52,066 nt of DNA from Heterostelium multicystogenum (taxonomy: Eukaryota; Evosea; Eumycetozoa; Acytosteliales; Acytosteliaceae), in assembly GCA_003667245.1 (NCBI GenBank), contig RCNN01000519.1:1-52066 (forward strand), read 5' to 3'. A program made the position numbers and the translations under genes. Every line of letters starts with the position of its first letter. The stretch's first letter is position 1. The notes below the pieces were generated by a model, which had not been told where the DNA came from, made no database searches, and was given only the letters and a program-made list of their open reading frames with translations. Positions 11,440-24,561 of this stretch are shown here, one piece after another.

Positions 11440-14400
11440 ATGGATGCAATTCCACAGCCTAGCTTAGATTCAATCCTCTTTGATTACATATTGAATATCA
11501 ACTCAATCGATGGATTGAAGGATATGGCAAGCAAGTTCAACGCCAGAAAAGAACCAAACTATGCAATCAAACTCACACAACAAGCCATCAAATTGCTCAA
11601 ACACAAAAATTGCTGAGCACGATAAAGTTTTAGTTGTCTTTGACCAAGATACACAGACAGCCAAGGATATTGAATTGAAAAAGGAAAAAGTATAATCTCA
11701 AGGAAACCAGTCCAGGTATGTACAATAACCCTAGTCAAGAAAACTTATACCTTTTTCACCAGCTCAGAACGAATATTAATGGATGAATAATTTATTCCCT
11801 CATGAACTATAGAGGATCAACAAATATTGGATGAAATCAAAAAGAAGAAAAGATATCTATTATCAGTTGGATTCCTCCATCAAGTTGAAATTTGTTGAAC
11901 AACAAAATCAATTGGCAGCTTTGGCCACTTTGTTGGTTACATCTGCATTGCAAGAGTACCGTTCAGAGTGCCAAGCCAAAAAGGCAGCTTTGGCTGATGG
12001 AATGCAACTCGATTCCGCTGAGAGTGGCGAACAAGAATATGAGGAGCCTTTGTACAATAAGTTGGTAGAATACATTGACAATGCCGTCAATGTCCTCATC
12101 CTTCCAGAGATGGTTATCAAGGTTGCAAATCTTTTGGCAAAAGAGAATCTTGGTGTACTCTGCTTGCGTGTTTGCAAAGTTGCTGCACAAAAGCTCCAAG
12201 TCCAAAGAGAGCGAGAGTTGAAGTTGTTGCAGAAAGGAAAATCCGACTTGACTGCGATCAGCTTGGAAATTGTAGAAACATCAATCAACGCCATTTTTGA
12301 AACCATCAAAACACTCCAAGCCAAGGTTAACGCAAAGCAAGACCTGACAACTGTAAGTATATTATTGTTTGTTTCACTTGGCTTAGGTTCTAATTCAAAC
12401 TAAACTTTAACCAGCGAGAACTATTTGATCTTACATTGTTGCAAACTGACACATTGAAAGAGTTAATTGAATTCTACATTCCAACTTATCTTACTCATCC
12501 AGAGGGTATTTTGAAGATTGGAAAGATGTTATTAGGATTGTAAGTAATGAGAAAAGAAGCATCAATTGTATTGGTTGGTTTCTAATCGTTTTGACATTGT
12601 AGGAAACAATTCAATTATGTTGTATTAGTAACTGAACGTGCCAGAATCAGAATGGATGAATTGAAGAAGGCACAGGAAGAGAGAAATAAAGTTGAGAAGC
12701 GTATCAAGGAATTGACTCAAGATATCTCTGCCATCAAAGGTGTTGGAATCGAAGAGCCAACTGCACAAAAGGCAGAGCTAGACAAATTGGAAATGATTGC
12801 AAAGACCTACAGCATTCTCCCAAGTCACTGCTTTGTCTCTACAACAACTCACAACGATCTCCTTCTTCAAAATGCAGAGCTTCGTGTATCTTGTATCATT
12901 GAGATGAAGACTGCCTCAAAGACACCAATGAACATTGACAAGGAGTTGAACGATGCTCTCGATACTCTCCAAGATCCAACTCACATCTTCAAGCTTGCCC
13001 AAACCGTATTTAAGCATGGTGAGAATGATGCCACCATCCGTTATGGTGAGAGATGCCAACAACATATTGCTCAACTTGAGAAGTTGCGTGAGGTTCGTCT
13101 CCCATTGCAGACTTCTTTGGACGCTCTTTTGGCAGAGGAAAAGAAACTCCGTCAAGTTGGAAAGAAGTTGCTCCCAGCTCAACAAGAAGAATTGGAAAAA
13201 CTTGAGGCTAAAATCGCCACTTTACCAGAATGGCCATCTTTCGGTATCCTTACTGCCCGTAACCAATATGACAATCTTCACCTTGAGGTTGCACAGGTTA
13301 TGATTTCATCTGTTCTCCTCTCCAAGAAGAATTTGGAGAACTCCAAGGATGTCGAAAAGAAGAATATGGTCAACCAACAATTCAACCAACTTGTCGAATT
13401 GTGCCTCGAGAAATTCAGCGATCCAACCTATCTCATGAAGTTTGCCAAGCATATGAAGGACAGTCGTGAAGATCAAGTAATGACTCGTATCATTACACAA
13501 ATCTTTAAGCGTACCAATGAGATTGAATCCGCCAGACAAGTTCGTCTTGCTTTGCAAGCCAACTTGGAAACTGCCACAAACAATGTCAAGAGAGACAACT
13601 CCCCAGAGTCATTGGCAAACAAGAAAAAGATTGAAGCTGAAATTGAAGCATTGCCAGTCTGGCCACACTATGCCAAACTTAACGAATCCAGACAATACGA
13701 CGACATCAAGTACCAAGCATCAACCACACTCTTGGAGTCTCTCATTGATTGTCTCAACTTTGTCGAAGAGAAGATGCGCAAGAGAAAGATGTTTGACTTG
13801 AAGACTTTGAATGAAGATGATTTACTCAAAGAACAAGAGACCTTACAAAAGCTTACTCAAGACGCATTGATGTTGTGTCTTTCAAATCTTGAGAGCATAA
13901 ACTCTATAATCCAACTGGCCACCCAGCTTGGTCCAAAGAACGATGCTCTCTTTATTGAAATTGCCAAGATTTTCCATCCCAAACTCCGTGAGTTTTACCA
14001 ACATGCTATCAATGCAAAGAGCAAGCAAATCATGGTTCAGATGTTAGAAGAGGAACTCGCCGAGTTGACTCGTATGAAGAAGGATATGTCTGATGAGGAT
14101 TTGGCACTTTTGGAGAACACTCGTAGTGAGATGAATGCTATTGTACTTCCATACATGGACGACTATTTGAAAGAGCAATCACACCACACTAAGATGGTTT
14201 TGGAAGGAATCAAGTACGTCTTTGACGCACGTCAAGCTATTTTGGTAAAGATTGCCAACTCTGAAATCAAGGCCTCCGAGTCTGATATTGCATTGAAGGC
14301 TTCAAAGGAACGTATCAATTTGATTATGCAGATTGTCCAAACTTACATCCAAGATCCAAGTACCCATCTCAAATTGACAAACTACCTAATCGAGAAGAAG

Positions 14401-16025
14401 GAGTTTGCACTTGTTGAGCAAGTTTGTAATTTTGCTTTTGAAAAGTTGATTATCTTTAGAGAGGAACAAGCCAAGAGAGAAAACCTTCTCAAAGAAAAAA
14501 CACAAATCCTTGAGGAAAAAGAGGCTCTTGACAAACAACGTAGAAGATTGTCTGTTGAGAAACAAAAGAGACTTCGTGAAATCTTGTTCAGCGAGAAACT
14601 TCACTCCCTTCTCCCAGATTTCCATAACGAGGAAGTCGACAGCAACGCATTGTCTATCAGCAAAGCTCTCATCGGAAGCGTAGCAAAGGAAAAGATGAAC
14701 TTTGAGTCCAATATTACCACCCTAAATGAAGATAGTCTCCGTCAAGTTGCCACTGACCGTAAGAAGTTCACTGAAAAGATCGCCACCACTGTCAAGAAAT
14801 GTATTGAGCAAATCAAGTCACTCGAGACTATGATGAAGTTTGCAAATGAGTTGTATGAAAAGAAGGAGTACCTCATGGTAATCCAAGTCGGTACTATTAT
14901 TGAAAGTACACTCAATCAACACAGTAAAGTTTTGGATGACAAGGAAAACATGGAAAAAGAAATCAAGGCCAACCAACAAAAGTTCCTTCACGTTCAAGAT
15001 CTTGCACAACGTCCACCAATCCAAGACGCCATTGATCGTCTTACCGCTCAACTTCGTGATATTAAGCCAAAATACTCCTATGAGGAGATCAAGAATTTCA
15101 CTCTCCAGATCACCCAACTCATGATCCAATCTGCCAACTTTGAAGATCTTGGTGAGGTCATTCGTGATCAAACCATCATTTCCTTCAAGATTGACACAAC
15201 CGCAGAGAAATGGGATCAAAATTAGAAACTTGTCTTCAGAAGAAGAGTGGGCTACTATCAAGGAGGAGCTTGTAGTGTTTGTCATGAAACGTGACGAGAA
15301 CATCAACAGCAAGATTGAGTTACTTATGAAAGATGGATTGTTCAAACAATGCATTGAAATCTTCCCACACCCTGCCGAGAGTGATGCTGAGCTTGCACAG
15401 CAAATGGTTCTTCTCGAATCTCTTTATGATGCTGTCGACGAATATGACTTCAAGTTATGCGCTTCAATTCTCCCATTAATTCAACGTTATGCCAAGCGTT
15501 GCTACCAGAATGGCTTACGAGAAACTTGACCCACTGTACGACTCACTTCAAAAGCGTTTCCCAGAGAAGATCAAAGAAATGTTCATCACTGCCACCGACT
15601 ATATGTTGGTCACCATTCTTCCAAGCCAATACCCAACATTCTTGCAGATGCTCAAGAGCTTCAAGAAGAGAATGTGCTCCACACTAGGAAGAGACGAATA
15701 TTGGAGAAGCTTTGTTGAGGAATTCAAGAAGAAACAAAAAGGAAAGAAGAAATTATTGCAAATGCTTGGTTTGATCAACGACTCTGTTTGGAATATCGAA
15801 GCATCCAACCAATCATCCCTCCAGAAATCAAATGCTGCTGGCAATAGAAGTACCAAAAACAAACACGATTCATCCAGTGCCACTCCAATTAAAAAGATCA
15901 GAGTAACCGGACTTTCATCAGCCTCAACAGTCTCAGCAATCTCACATGCCAACAACAATGATGACAACGAAGAGATGTTAGATGACACCCCAGCTACACC
16001 AGTCCAAGAAGAAGACGATGAATAA
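11440..16025 (+). CDS. Giant helical-repeat/coiled-coil protein, dictyostelid
   Basis: A protein of about 1,450 residues, starting at ATG 11440 in context CACCATGG. Introns: 11716-11812, 12353-12414 and 12540-12602. The sequence is almost wholly helical and Lys/Glu/Leu-rich. It contains at least seven copies of a loose unit of 40-50 residues: DP...LLKLA..L..KE...V.QV...A..KL..RE. Examples start near 11480 (SIDGLKDMASKFNARKE), 12100, 12505, 12976, 13410, 14350 and 14815. Two copies of LP.WP......YD lie near 13225 and 13650. The C-terminal block (SSEEEWATIKEELV, then SQYPTFLQMLKSFKKRM and LGRDEYWRSFVEEF) ends in a Lys-rich, then acidic low-complexity tail, perhaps nuclear. No catalytic motif was seen and I name no function. 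Frame slips occur near 11613, 11692, 11860, 15225 and 15512. Confidence 0.8.
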
Positions 16026-16226
16026 ATAACTTAAGAAAAATCAAAATAAATAAATTATGTACATATAATTTTAAAATACATCTTGCCGAATATGGGATCT
16101 GATTAATCAGATTATCAATTTTGATATTTTTGATCACACCCGTCGATTGATTGAAATGTATTCTTGTCGTCTTTTTTTTCCAAACAAGATCTGTAATATA
16201 CATAATCATCAGTAATAAACATACAT

Positions 16227-17115
16227 ATGATACCATTTCATTTACTTAAATTAAAGAACTTCTCGATTTTTAAGCAACTTCAGATTGAAGAAGCATTGTT
16301 TAGATGTAGAAGTGCTGGAAACTGGGTGATTATCAATCAAGGTACACCCGACCCAATGGTTGTAATGGGTATCTCTGGCAAACCAGATCGTTTAGTCAAC
16401 CTTGATAAAGCAACAGAAATGAATATACCAATCATAAAGAGATTTACTGGGGGTGGCACTGTTATTGTTGACCAACAAACTCTCTTTGCATCACTCATCA
16501 TGGACTTTGAATGGTTGAATAAACACACTGGACTCAAGTCGATGTTTCCTCGCGATATTATGAAGTGGTCAGAAGGATTCTATCGACAGGTGTTTGCCGA
16601 CTACGCTGACTTCTCATTGATGGAGCACGACTACTCTTTTGGAACTAAAAAGTTTGGAGGAAACGCTCAGTCGGTATCAAGGAATCGTTTTGTACACCAT
16701 ACATCTTTCTTGTTCGACTTTTTGGATGAACGAATGGGTGTTACTCAAACATCCAGAGAGCACACCAAAATACAGAGAAGGCCGAGACCATCTTAACTTC
16801 CTCTGTAAGCTGAAGGAGCGTTATGAAAATACCGATACCATTGTACATAACATAGAAAATACCATTAAATCAATACATAAGCTAAAGCACACAGACAGTA
16901 AACCACCGACAACAAGCACAAGCAATGAGGATATAAATAGAATTCTAATTGATATTGACAGTACAGATGATGCTATTGATATACAGCCTCAACAGGTGAT
17001 CGAAGTAACATTAGAGGATGCATTAAAGTATCTAGAGTTTGAACATAATAAAACGAATATAATGATGGATCCCAGAGAATTACAAAGCAAACAAGTATTC
17101 AACAACAAACAATAA
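16227..17115 (+). CDS. Lipoate-protein ligase A family protein
   Basis: BPL/LplA/LipB-fold enzyme expected to attach lipoate to E2 subunits or GCS-H in mitochondria. Seen: an N-terminal FKQLQIEEALFR helix; the strand GNWVIINQGTPDPMVVMG; the lipoyl-adenylate loop RFTGGGTVIVD (matching RRxGGGxVYxD); KKFGGNAQSVSRNRFVHHTS carrying the catalytic lysine region; and LKHPESTPKYREGRDH (matching LkhPekqPeYRkgRsH). The C-terminal 90 residues are less conserved. The frame changes once near 16735, between the ORF starting 16227 and the one ending 17115; a one-base slip explains it. No clear presequence is visible from ATG 16227, so an upstream start or exon is possible. Confidence 0.85.
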
Positions 17116-17179
17116 AAGAATAATTGCAACTAAAATATATATACCTCTTGCTTGATTAGTTTGTATGATAAACTTAATT

Positions 17180-17614
17180 TTAGTTTATTGTAATCTGAAC
17201 ATTGTTGATCCAATTCTTTTTTCTTCTTGCTAGTCTTGCTTCCTCTGTTTCGTCGGTAAGAGTAACCGGTATCTCTGTGATCAAAGTTGGGTCTACATTT
17301 TCAAAAGAATTTACATTGACCACCGCATAGATATTACCATCAATGGTGCTGCAAACCAGCGGAACAATTCCGCACTCCTTACATACATAAAAGTCAGCTG
17401 TTTTGGTACCAAAGTTATACAACTTGAGTGATTGCTTATCTTTTACAATGACACTAAGCTTGCCAGTTGTGCTTGATGTCCACACACCACCATGCTTAAA
17501 ACAAAAAGTACAACTGCATGCTCTTGCAGGAATATAATCAACATCCGAATTCCATTCGAATTCAAATGCGATATTCTTACAATGGCAACAACCTTTGATA
17601 ACGGGAATCACCAT
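17180..17614 (-). CDS. GFA/CENP-V family zinc-binding protein
   Basis: An intact 144-residue ORF. Seen: GCCHCKNIAFEFEW, then RACSCTFCFKHGGVWTSS, FGTKTADFYVCKECG and a final NVNSFE. The paired cysteines (CxC, CxxC, CxxC) match the beta-tent zinc fold of glutathione-dependent formaldehyde-activating (GFA) and CENP-V proteins. Many members are probable carbon-sulphur lyases; the substrate here is unknown. It converges on the lipoate ligase gene, with only 64 bases between the stop codons. No frame problem is visible. Confidence 0.85.
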   Translation of the reverse strand: MVIPVIKGCCHCKNIAFEFEWNSDVDYIPARACSCTFCFKHGGVWTSSTTGKLSVIVKDKQSLKLYNFGTKTADFYVCKECGIVPLVCSTIDGNIYAVVNVNSFENVDPTLITEIPVTLTDETEEARLARRKKNWINNVQITIN

Positions 17615-17716
17615 TTATAACTTCAAAGCAAGTAAAGAGAGTTGAAGAGGAGGAATAGAATAGTATAGCGTACTATTAAAAAACAAAAATGAATCATTTA
17701 CAAAATTATTTAGTAT

Positions 17717-19256
17717 TTAGTCAATAAAGTTGTAGAATGACTCGAAAAAGATTGGATAGCTTCGATGGTATTTTCTGTGTTGAAGGAATTTGGGACAGAC
17801 TCCATAGTTGCATACGTTGACGAATCTCGTCACTGCTCTGAGGTGATATGGTTGTAGCTGTTGTCTGTCATAGATGCGCTTGAATGTATCAAAAATTTCG
17901 TCGGCATATTCGAAGGTAATGAAAAGTGGAATGAATCCAATGGTGGTAATGATTCCATAAATTGAAGCACTCTTTCTCTTTTTGATTCACAATCCGAAAG
18001 CAAGTGAATGTTTTCGAAGCTGTGGGTATTTAGCATGGTTGTCCAATAGAAATTCAATGATTTCATCGGGTAGGTCTTCCACAAAGAGTTTAAAGGTTGT
18101 GATACTTTGATTTGAAAAAAACAGATTGAATTGTCTTCTGTAGCCGGTGGTTGCTTACCAAACAAAGATCATATATAAACACTGTCTTTAGGCGCTTCAT
18201 ATTGGTCAACATATTGAGGAAAGGCTGAACCAAACTGTCTATCACAGCTACTTTTGGGCCTTCATTTGCTTCTAGCGCTGACAAAAATGAAGTGCTATCT
18301 GATAGGTCATAGATAGTTAGCGAACTGAGTGTCGGATGTGTCGCCAACTGGTTCATAAGGCCTATCCAATGTCTCATTTGATTAGACACGCTTTCTGGGT
18401 CGGTATTATTGATTTCTTCTGAGAGTTGACTCAGGAGAAGATTGTGGAATGTAAAAACTATTGAGAGTGTGCGTAGTGATTCTAATCTATGAAGATCACT
18501 AAGATGCTGAGGCTCAAGGACATCATCAGTGAGTGTTAGGTACTTAATGGAATTTGGTGCTGTTGATCTCAGTATATCAATATACTCATAACTGGGATTA
18601 ATTTGAGCCCTTTGGAATCTAACGCTGGGTACATTCAGAGCAACTAATCTTTTGAACAGAGATAATGAGTTGGTGAAGTTTGAGTCAATAAACAGCAGAC
18701 CTTGAATGGTAACTCTTGTTCTCACATTATAGCTATTGTTTTCCCAGTATTCTAATAGAGTACTTGTAGATGGGAGAGTAATGTTATATATTGCAAACTC
18801 CACAATAGTTAAGTCGATCGTAGTGTCATTTTGTTCGATGAACTCTAGCAAGCTTTGACCGTCCTCAGCATCTCTGAAATACGGTATCACCAAATGAGTG
18901 TAGTTTGGATAGAGTAATTGCAAGCTACGACTGAATTGCGTTGAATTTGCTTCGATCGTAGTGATAGTTTCGTTCTTGACCAATCGATAAACTGTAGATG
19001 TTGAATTGCATTGATGAGAATATGAGCCATTACGAATGTATTTGGTTCCAGTTAGATTTTCCTGCATAGGAATGTTACTTGGTTCGAACCATCTTCTGAC
19101 TACACTTGAAACTATTTTGTAAAAGTCATGATTGACCAAAGCAATATCCAACAGTTTACTACACCATAATGCATGTAAAAAAGAACATTGAATATCGTTT
19201 ACTAGATCCAAGACAATATATTTTTTGATCGTTAAAGGTAGGATCATCCAATTCAT
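17717..19256 (-). CDS. F-box/LRR-like dictyostelid family protein
   Basis: A start at 19256 opens a 388-residue frame: MNWMILPLTIKKYIVLDLV, then a CSKLLDIALVNHDFYKIVSS segment that reads like a degenerate F-box, then irregular leucine-rich stretches (IKYLTLTDDVLEPQHLSDL, HPTLSSLTIYDLSD). The frame slips near 18115 into ENIHLLSDCESKRERVL and again near 17835 into VTRFVNVCNYGVCPKF, ending at TAA 17717. Dictyostelid genomes carry many such proteins. An E3-ligase adaptor role is only an inference from the F-box-like start. Alternatively the gene is decaying, but both slips restore sensible sequence. Confidence 0.65.
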
Positions 19257-19761
19257 TCTCTAGTTTGATCTTTCCTAAGATCAGAAGAAACAAACCAACA
19301 CTATAAGCTTAATCTACCTCAACCAATAAATACCACATCAAAACAATAAAACGACTTTCAAATTATCATCTTTGAGAAAATTTTCCTTCACCAACTTGCC
19401 AAACTGTGGCACCCTAAATATATTCCACTATGATAAAAAGTGGTGATATTAAAATGTTTTTGTTGTTGATGTTGTTGTCGAAAAAGGACAATATAAACTA
19501 TGAGATAGTAAACTACATCTTTAATAAGATATCATGGAAAGACAACTTTTAAATTTAATTAATTAGTTCTCAGCAGTTTATTTCAGCCGATACATTGAAA
19601 TAACTGTTTTGCCATGTCATCAAAAAAACTCCACTATAAAATTTTAAAAAAAGAGTGACTCATCATCATTCACCCAATTTTTTACTCTACTTGCACATAT
19701 CCATTTCATTGTTTATGATCGACAGAAAATTAAACATAGATTAATATAAATAGAAAAGAAA
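19257..19761. other. Divergent promoter region
   Basis: About 500 bases between divergent starts, AT-rich with T tracts. No ORF is supported. The closest 80 bases to the SDF2-like start contain ACCCAATTTTTTA and a C/T-rich stretch. No known element is assigned. Confidence 0.5.
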
Positions 19762-20557
19762 ATGAGATTATCAGTAGTACTAGTATTATTGTTATCATGT
19801 ATTTTTATTAACTTGGCCATTGCTGACTATGAAGACCATGCAAGTATGTTCAAATACTACAATCTGATTTGTTTGGAACTACAGATACTAATTAACATTA
19901 TTATTATTGATCATCAGTTACCAAAGTTACATATGGAAGTATTATAAAGTTGGGTCATGTACCAACCAAATACAGACTACATTCACATAAAGTATCATAC
20001 GGTAGCACCGGTGGTGGAAGTGGACAACAATCAGTTACTGCTTTCCCTGAAAACGATGATACAAACAGTCTTTGGACAATCAAAGCTGCTCATGGTGAGT
20101 CTAAGCCACAGGGAACCATCGTAAAGAGCGGTGATATCATTCGTTTGGTACATTTGAACACAAAGAAGAATTTGCACAGTCATCTTGCAGTCTCACCATT
20201 GACAAAGAACAATGAAGTCAGCTGCTTCGGTGAGAATGGTGAAGGTGACACTGGTGACAACTGGAAAGTAGAAGTCATCGACTCTAAAGAATGGACTCGT
20301 TCATCTGTCGTCAGATTGCAACACGTCGACACCAAGGCATTCATGGTTGCCAACGCAAATGCCAAATACCAGCACCCAATTCCAGGTCAATTGGAGGTTT
20401 CATGTATTAACAAGAAGAATGATGATGGAAAGTGGAAAGTAGAAGTAAGTTCAAAGCCAATGACTTGGAATAGAAGAATGACACAATCTAACCAACATTA
20501 TTAATTTTCTATTTATTGCAGGAAGGAATCTATTTCGAAGAAAGAGAAGACATATAA
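19762..20557 (+). CDS. SDF2-like secretory-pathway protein with MIR domain
   Basis: Three exons (19762-19843, 19918-20444, 20522-20557) give an intact 214-residue protein with both splice phases consistent. A signal peptide (MRLSVVLVLLLSCIFINLA) is followed by MIR repeats: TYGSIIKLGHVPTKYRLHSH, LWTIKAAHGES, GDIIRLVHLNTKKNLHSH and VVRLQHVDTKAFM. This is the layout of stromal cell-derived factor 2 proteins, ER factors that share the MIR fold with protein O-mannosyltransferases and assist folding quality control. Length matches the roughly 210 residues of animal and plant SDF2. The C-terminus ends EEREDI with no HDEL/KDEL, so it may be secreted or held by partners. Confidence 0.92.
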
Positions 20558-20826
20558 ATAATATTAATAAATCTTTTATAAATTACGACAATCATGATAA
20601 CTTTACAAATGCTGCATGTAAACTCCATTGCTCAAAGACCACCTAATGCTTGAACTCTGTCACCCCAACTCACAGCTAAAAGTTAGTATGGTGCACCTCA
20701 AACTCTTTCTCACAGTAGGAGTCAGCAATGGATAATGTTGGTTTTGTATACAATTTTATTTAACTAGCTTTTAAAAGCTCCAGAAGGAGTCAATATTATT
20801 ATATTGGTACTATATGTTTGTTTTGT

Positions 20827-23800
20827 TTATTTCTTGGGCAATGCTTGAATGGCCTTGTTGAGTGATTCAATCCATTGTTGCTTTTCAGATGGTGATGAGC
20901 ATGAGAACATCCACCATTGAGCTGCCTTAACGATGAAACCGTTGTTGATTCTTGCGAAATCTTCAACGACTGTGGAATGTGTCAACATGACGCTGTAACG
21001 GAATTTGTATTCGTTTGGTTTGTTTGGATGCTTAACAGTCATCATCAACATGTCGGAGAAGAGGAATACTACTGGATCCTTATCCTTGAAGGAACCAGAT
21101 GACGATCCAAACTGGATGTTACCTTCTTTGACAAACTTACGATGTGGTGCCAAGAAGTTGGATGGAATCTTTCCACGAAGATTTTGGTGGATGGAAACCA
21201 TAGTCATGGCATCTTCAGCATCACGCTTACGCTCGTTGACATAGGAGGTGACAGCACGAATCTTCTCGAGAGCGGCGACAAGTGATTTGTGATCTGGATG
21301 GTCCTCATTGGTGTTTTTGATCAAGTCTGCCAACAACATAACATAACGTGGCAATTGTTGAACTGGATTGATCAAGAGATTCTCCAACTCTTGGTCGTTC
21401 ATTTCTGGGTCGTTTTCGACCTTCTTGATAAATTGAGCAAAAGCGGGGTTGGTCTTCTTGCATTCATTCAAAGTCTTGATGGCGTTGTTGTAATTGTTGA
21501 TGTAGGTACTGTACACTGTCATAAAGTCGGTTGTCTTGATAAAGATGTCACCAATAATCAAAGCATCCTTCTTGTTGTCGGCCAACCAACGCTTGACACG
21601 CGATTGGAGACCATCGGACAACATTGAATTGAAGTTGTGGATAATTTCAACAATGGAGAAGATGGCCTTAATCTTGTCTTGTGTAATAATTGGACGCTTC
21701 GATGCAGCTGCTGAAACGAGTGGATTCAAGAACTTCTTTACAATCAATCCCAAGTTACGAACATAGTTTGCTTCGACGTGCATGATCTCCTGTACAATGT
21801 GAGTACGCTTGTTGGCACGAGCAGCTTCTTGGCAGCTTTGGCAGCCTCTTGTGAGCCTTGTCTTGAGCCTCTTGAGCACGCTTGGCCTCCTCCTCACGAC
21901 GACGTCTGGCCTCCTCTTCTTCTTTCTTACGCTTGATCTCTTCCTCACGATCCTTAATTTCTTGCTCCATACGCTTCAAGAACTCTTCTTCTTCTCTACG
22001 GCAACGAGCTTCCTCCTCTTCTTGCTCCTTACGTCTACGCTCTTCTTCAGCCAAACGGAGTCTCTCTGCCTCAGCTTCAGCTGCACGTCTCTTACGCTCC
22101 TCTTCTTCTCTGCGAATACGCTCTTCCTCCTCACGCTTCTTCTTCTCCTCCTCCTCTTTGGCGAGCTTGGCTGCGAGCTCAGCAGCGGCAGCAGCTGCCT
22201 TGGCTCTTCTTGCTCTGCTTGTTCTTTTGAGAGCTTCTCCAATCTTTCTGCTTCAGCGGCTGCTTCGGCACGTCTCTTCTCCTCTGCCTGCTTTCTCTGC
22301 TTCTCTTCTTCCTCCAAACGCAAAACGCTCCATCTCCTCTGCCAATTTCTTAGCACGCTCTGCTTCTTCCTTTTGCTTGCGCTTTCTCCTCTTCTTCAAG
22401 CTTACGCTTCTCTTCTTCCTGCTTTCTTCTCAACTCGATTCTCTTCATCTCCTCCTCCATAATTCTCTTACGCTCATTGATTTCATTCTCAGCAGCCAAT
22501 CTCAACTCTTCCTCTTCGATAGCACGTGCCTTTTGTGCCTCTTCCTTGTCCTCATCTTCATCATCATCCTCATGTTCGTATTGTGATTGGGTCAAGAGTG
22601 TTGGGAATTGCTCTTCTAAACCAAAGTCCAAACCTTCGTAAGACTTTTCGTATGGGAAAGACATGTTGTTGATGCAACATCGGCCTGAGTCTTGATTTCA
22701 TTGGAGCTAGAGGTGAGCAAAGCCTTGACGGTGTCGATCAATCCTGGTACATTCTCGTTCATCAGCTTACGGTTTCTACCACTGATGGCAAGATTGGTGA
22801 TAATCTTTGTACCTTGGAGTTGTAACTCTTTGATCTGGCGAAGTCAACAATTGGAGGACAATGCTGAGTCCACCCTTCTGGCAGAAGGAAATTCTTGCCT
22901 TTTCGTTCAATGATAAATTAACCAACAACTTTGTACCCAACATCTTCAAATCCTTTTCTGAATTGTTAATTAAACGAATTGAATGCTCAATACCTTTTTG
23001 CCTCGTAAATCTTTTCTTCGTTGTAGGCTACCAGTAGCAAAGAACCATTTGGTAAGTTGGATATTCATTAAAGAATGGTGGCGACTTGTTACTTACTGTT
23101 ACGAGCAAGATTAACCAATGATCTGGCAGCTTGCTTGACTACTTCTTTGTCACTTGATAATAAGAGATCCAATGCCAACTCTACACCACCAAGCTTACCG
23201 ACTTCACCTCTTACATCATCATAATATGGTGTTGCATTAGCCAATGAACGTGCAGCTTCCTTTCTAATATCTGTCGATTGGTACTTGAGCAAATCGATCA
23301 AAATATCGACAATACCATTCTCAACTGCACTTTGTTGTACGTCCTCTAAAAGCATTGAAATAAGTCAGTTAGAATACCCTAACTAAGTGACTTTCATGAT
23401 GATAATACTTACCAATTGTGACCAAAGCAGAGATGATACATGATGATTTGATGAGAATAGATTGCTGTGAAGTGTTTTGAAGTGGCATTCCCTTGATAGA
23501 TGGGATGATCTTTTCTATAATACCATTCTTTGATACCTCCTCAATGAGATTGTCCTCGGATACGAGATTTTGGATGACTGTAAGAACTTGGTCGAATACT
23601 TGTTCGTTGTTTTTGAGTGGGAACAAATCTAAGATTGGTTTCAAGACAGCGTCTTTGTGTTGGATAACATATTCAATGGTTTGACGGTCGACTGCCATGT
23701 TAGAGAGTGCCTTCAATACAATGAGCTTGATGGCATCTTGTTGGTTGAGAATGTTGACCAATGCTTCAAGACCACCGCAACGACGCAAGGCCTCACGATT

Positions 23801-24561
23801 GGCATCGACAATAGTCATATTGTAAATCATTCTCACGGCACTGTCAACCAAAGTGGCCTTCTTTGATTGGAAAAGCTTGATGACTGCCTCAATGGTACCG
23901 GCAACACGTGCATTGTCCTTGTTTTCCTTGTGCATGCAGATGTTGTTGACGGCGGAGAGTGCCTTCTCTTGGATGGAAAGTTGCGACTCCAAGTTGGCAG
24001 CATCCTCATAGGAGATAAGACTGTTGAGAACAAGGAAGTTGGCAACAGTACCCATCTTCTCACGGATTGGTGCTGATGAAGCCAAAATAATGAGGAGGTT
24101 GAGAGAGTGTGAGAGTGCCTGTTGGATGTCGTCACGCTTTGCTCCTGCTGGTGGGTTGGAAAGTGCTGGCAAAAGCTCACGCACCAACTCGAAAACATTG
24201 TTGAATCCACCAACAGCGGCAATGGCTTCCTTGTTGGCGTCGGAGTGGTTGGCAAGGAACATCAAACCCATGACGGCGTGTTTTGCCATTGAGGCAGCAG
24301 TTGCGACAGTCGATGGACTGATGAAATCAATGAATATTGGATGAGCCCAGCCTCACGTGATGCATCCTTGTTGGCTGGAGCTTGATTGGCAAAAGCCAAG
24401 AAAGCCAAGGCATTCTCACGCACTGGACGCTCTTCGGACTTCAACAAGCTGATCAACTTTTCAGCTGGCGAACCTGTCTTCACTGTCAAAAGGTCCTCTA
24501 CATCGCCAAGAAATTGATTTACCTGACCACCTAAATTTGGATCAAATACAATCGATGCCAT
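20827..24561 (-). CDS. Armadillo-repeat, coiled-coil RhoGEF-PH protein
   Basis: Minus-strand gene starting at 24561 (MASIVFDPNLGGQVNQFLG). Order: about 12 armadillo-like repeats (for example DSAVRMIYNMTIVDANREAL, EAARSLANATPYYDDV, VVKQAARSLVNLARN) to about 22,700; an acidic linker MSFPYEKSYEGLDFGLEEQF; an ERM-like Glu/Arg/Lys coiled coil from 22,550 to 21,800; a DH domain beginning IVQEIMHVEANYVRNL; and a PH domain ending at the stop. DH-PH proteins activate Rho/Rac GTPases at membranes. Introns: 23346-23412 and 23028-23096. At least eight frame slips interrupt it, many in A or G runs, and open frame resumes each time. I call one gene because no intergenic DNA separates the ARM and RhoGEF halves, but two adjacent genes with a boundary near 22,670 cannot be excluded. 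Confidence 0.8.

Noticed and set aside
21809..22586. Two plus-strand Ser/Leu-rich ORFs of over 200 codons
   Set aside because: They are antisense to the Glu/Arg/Lys coiled coil of the RhoGEF gene (GAG/CTC complement) and show no real domains.
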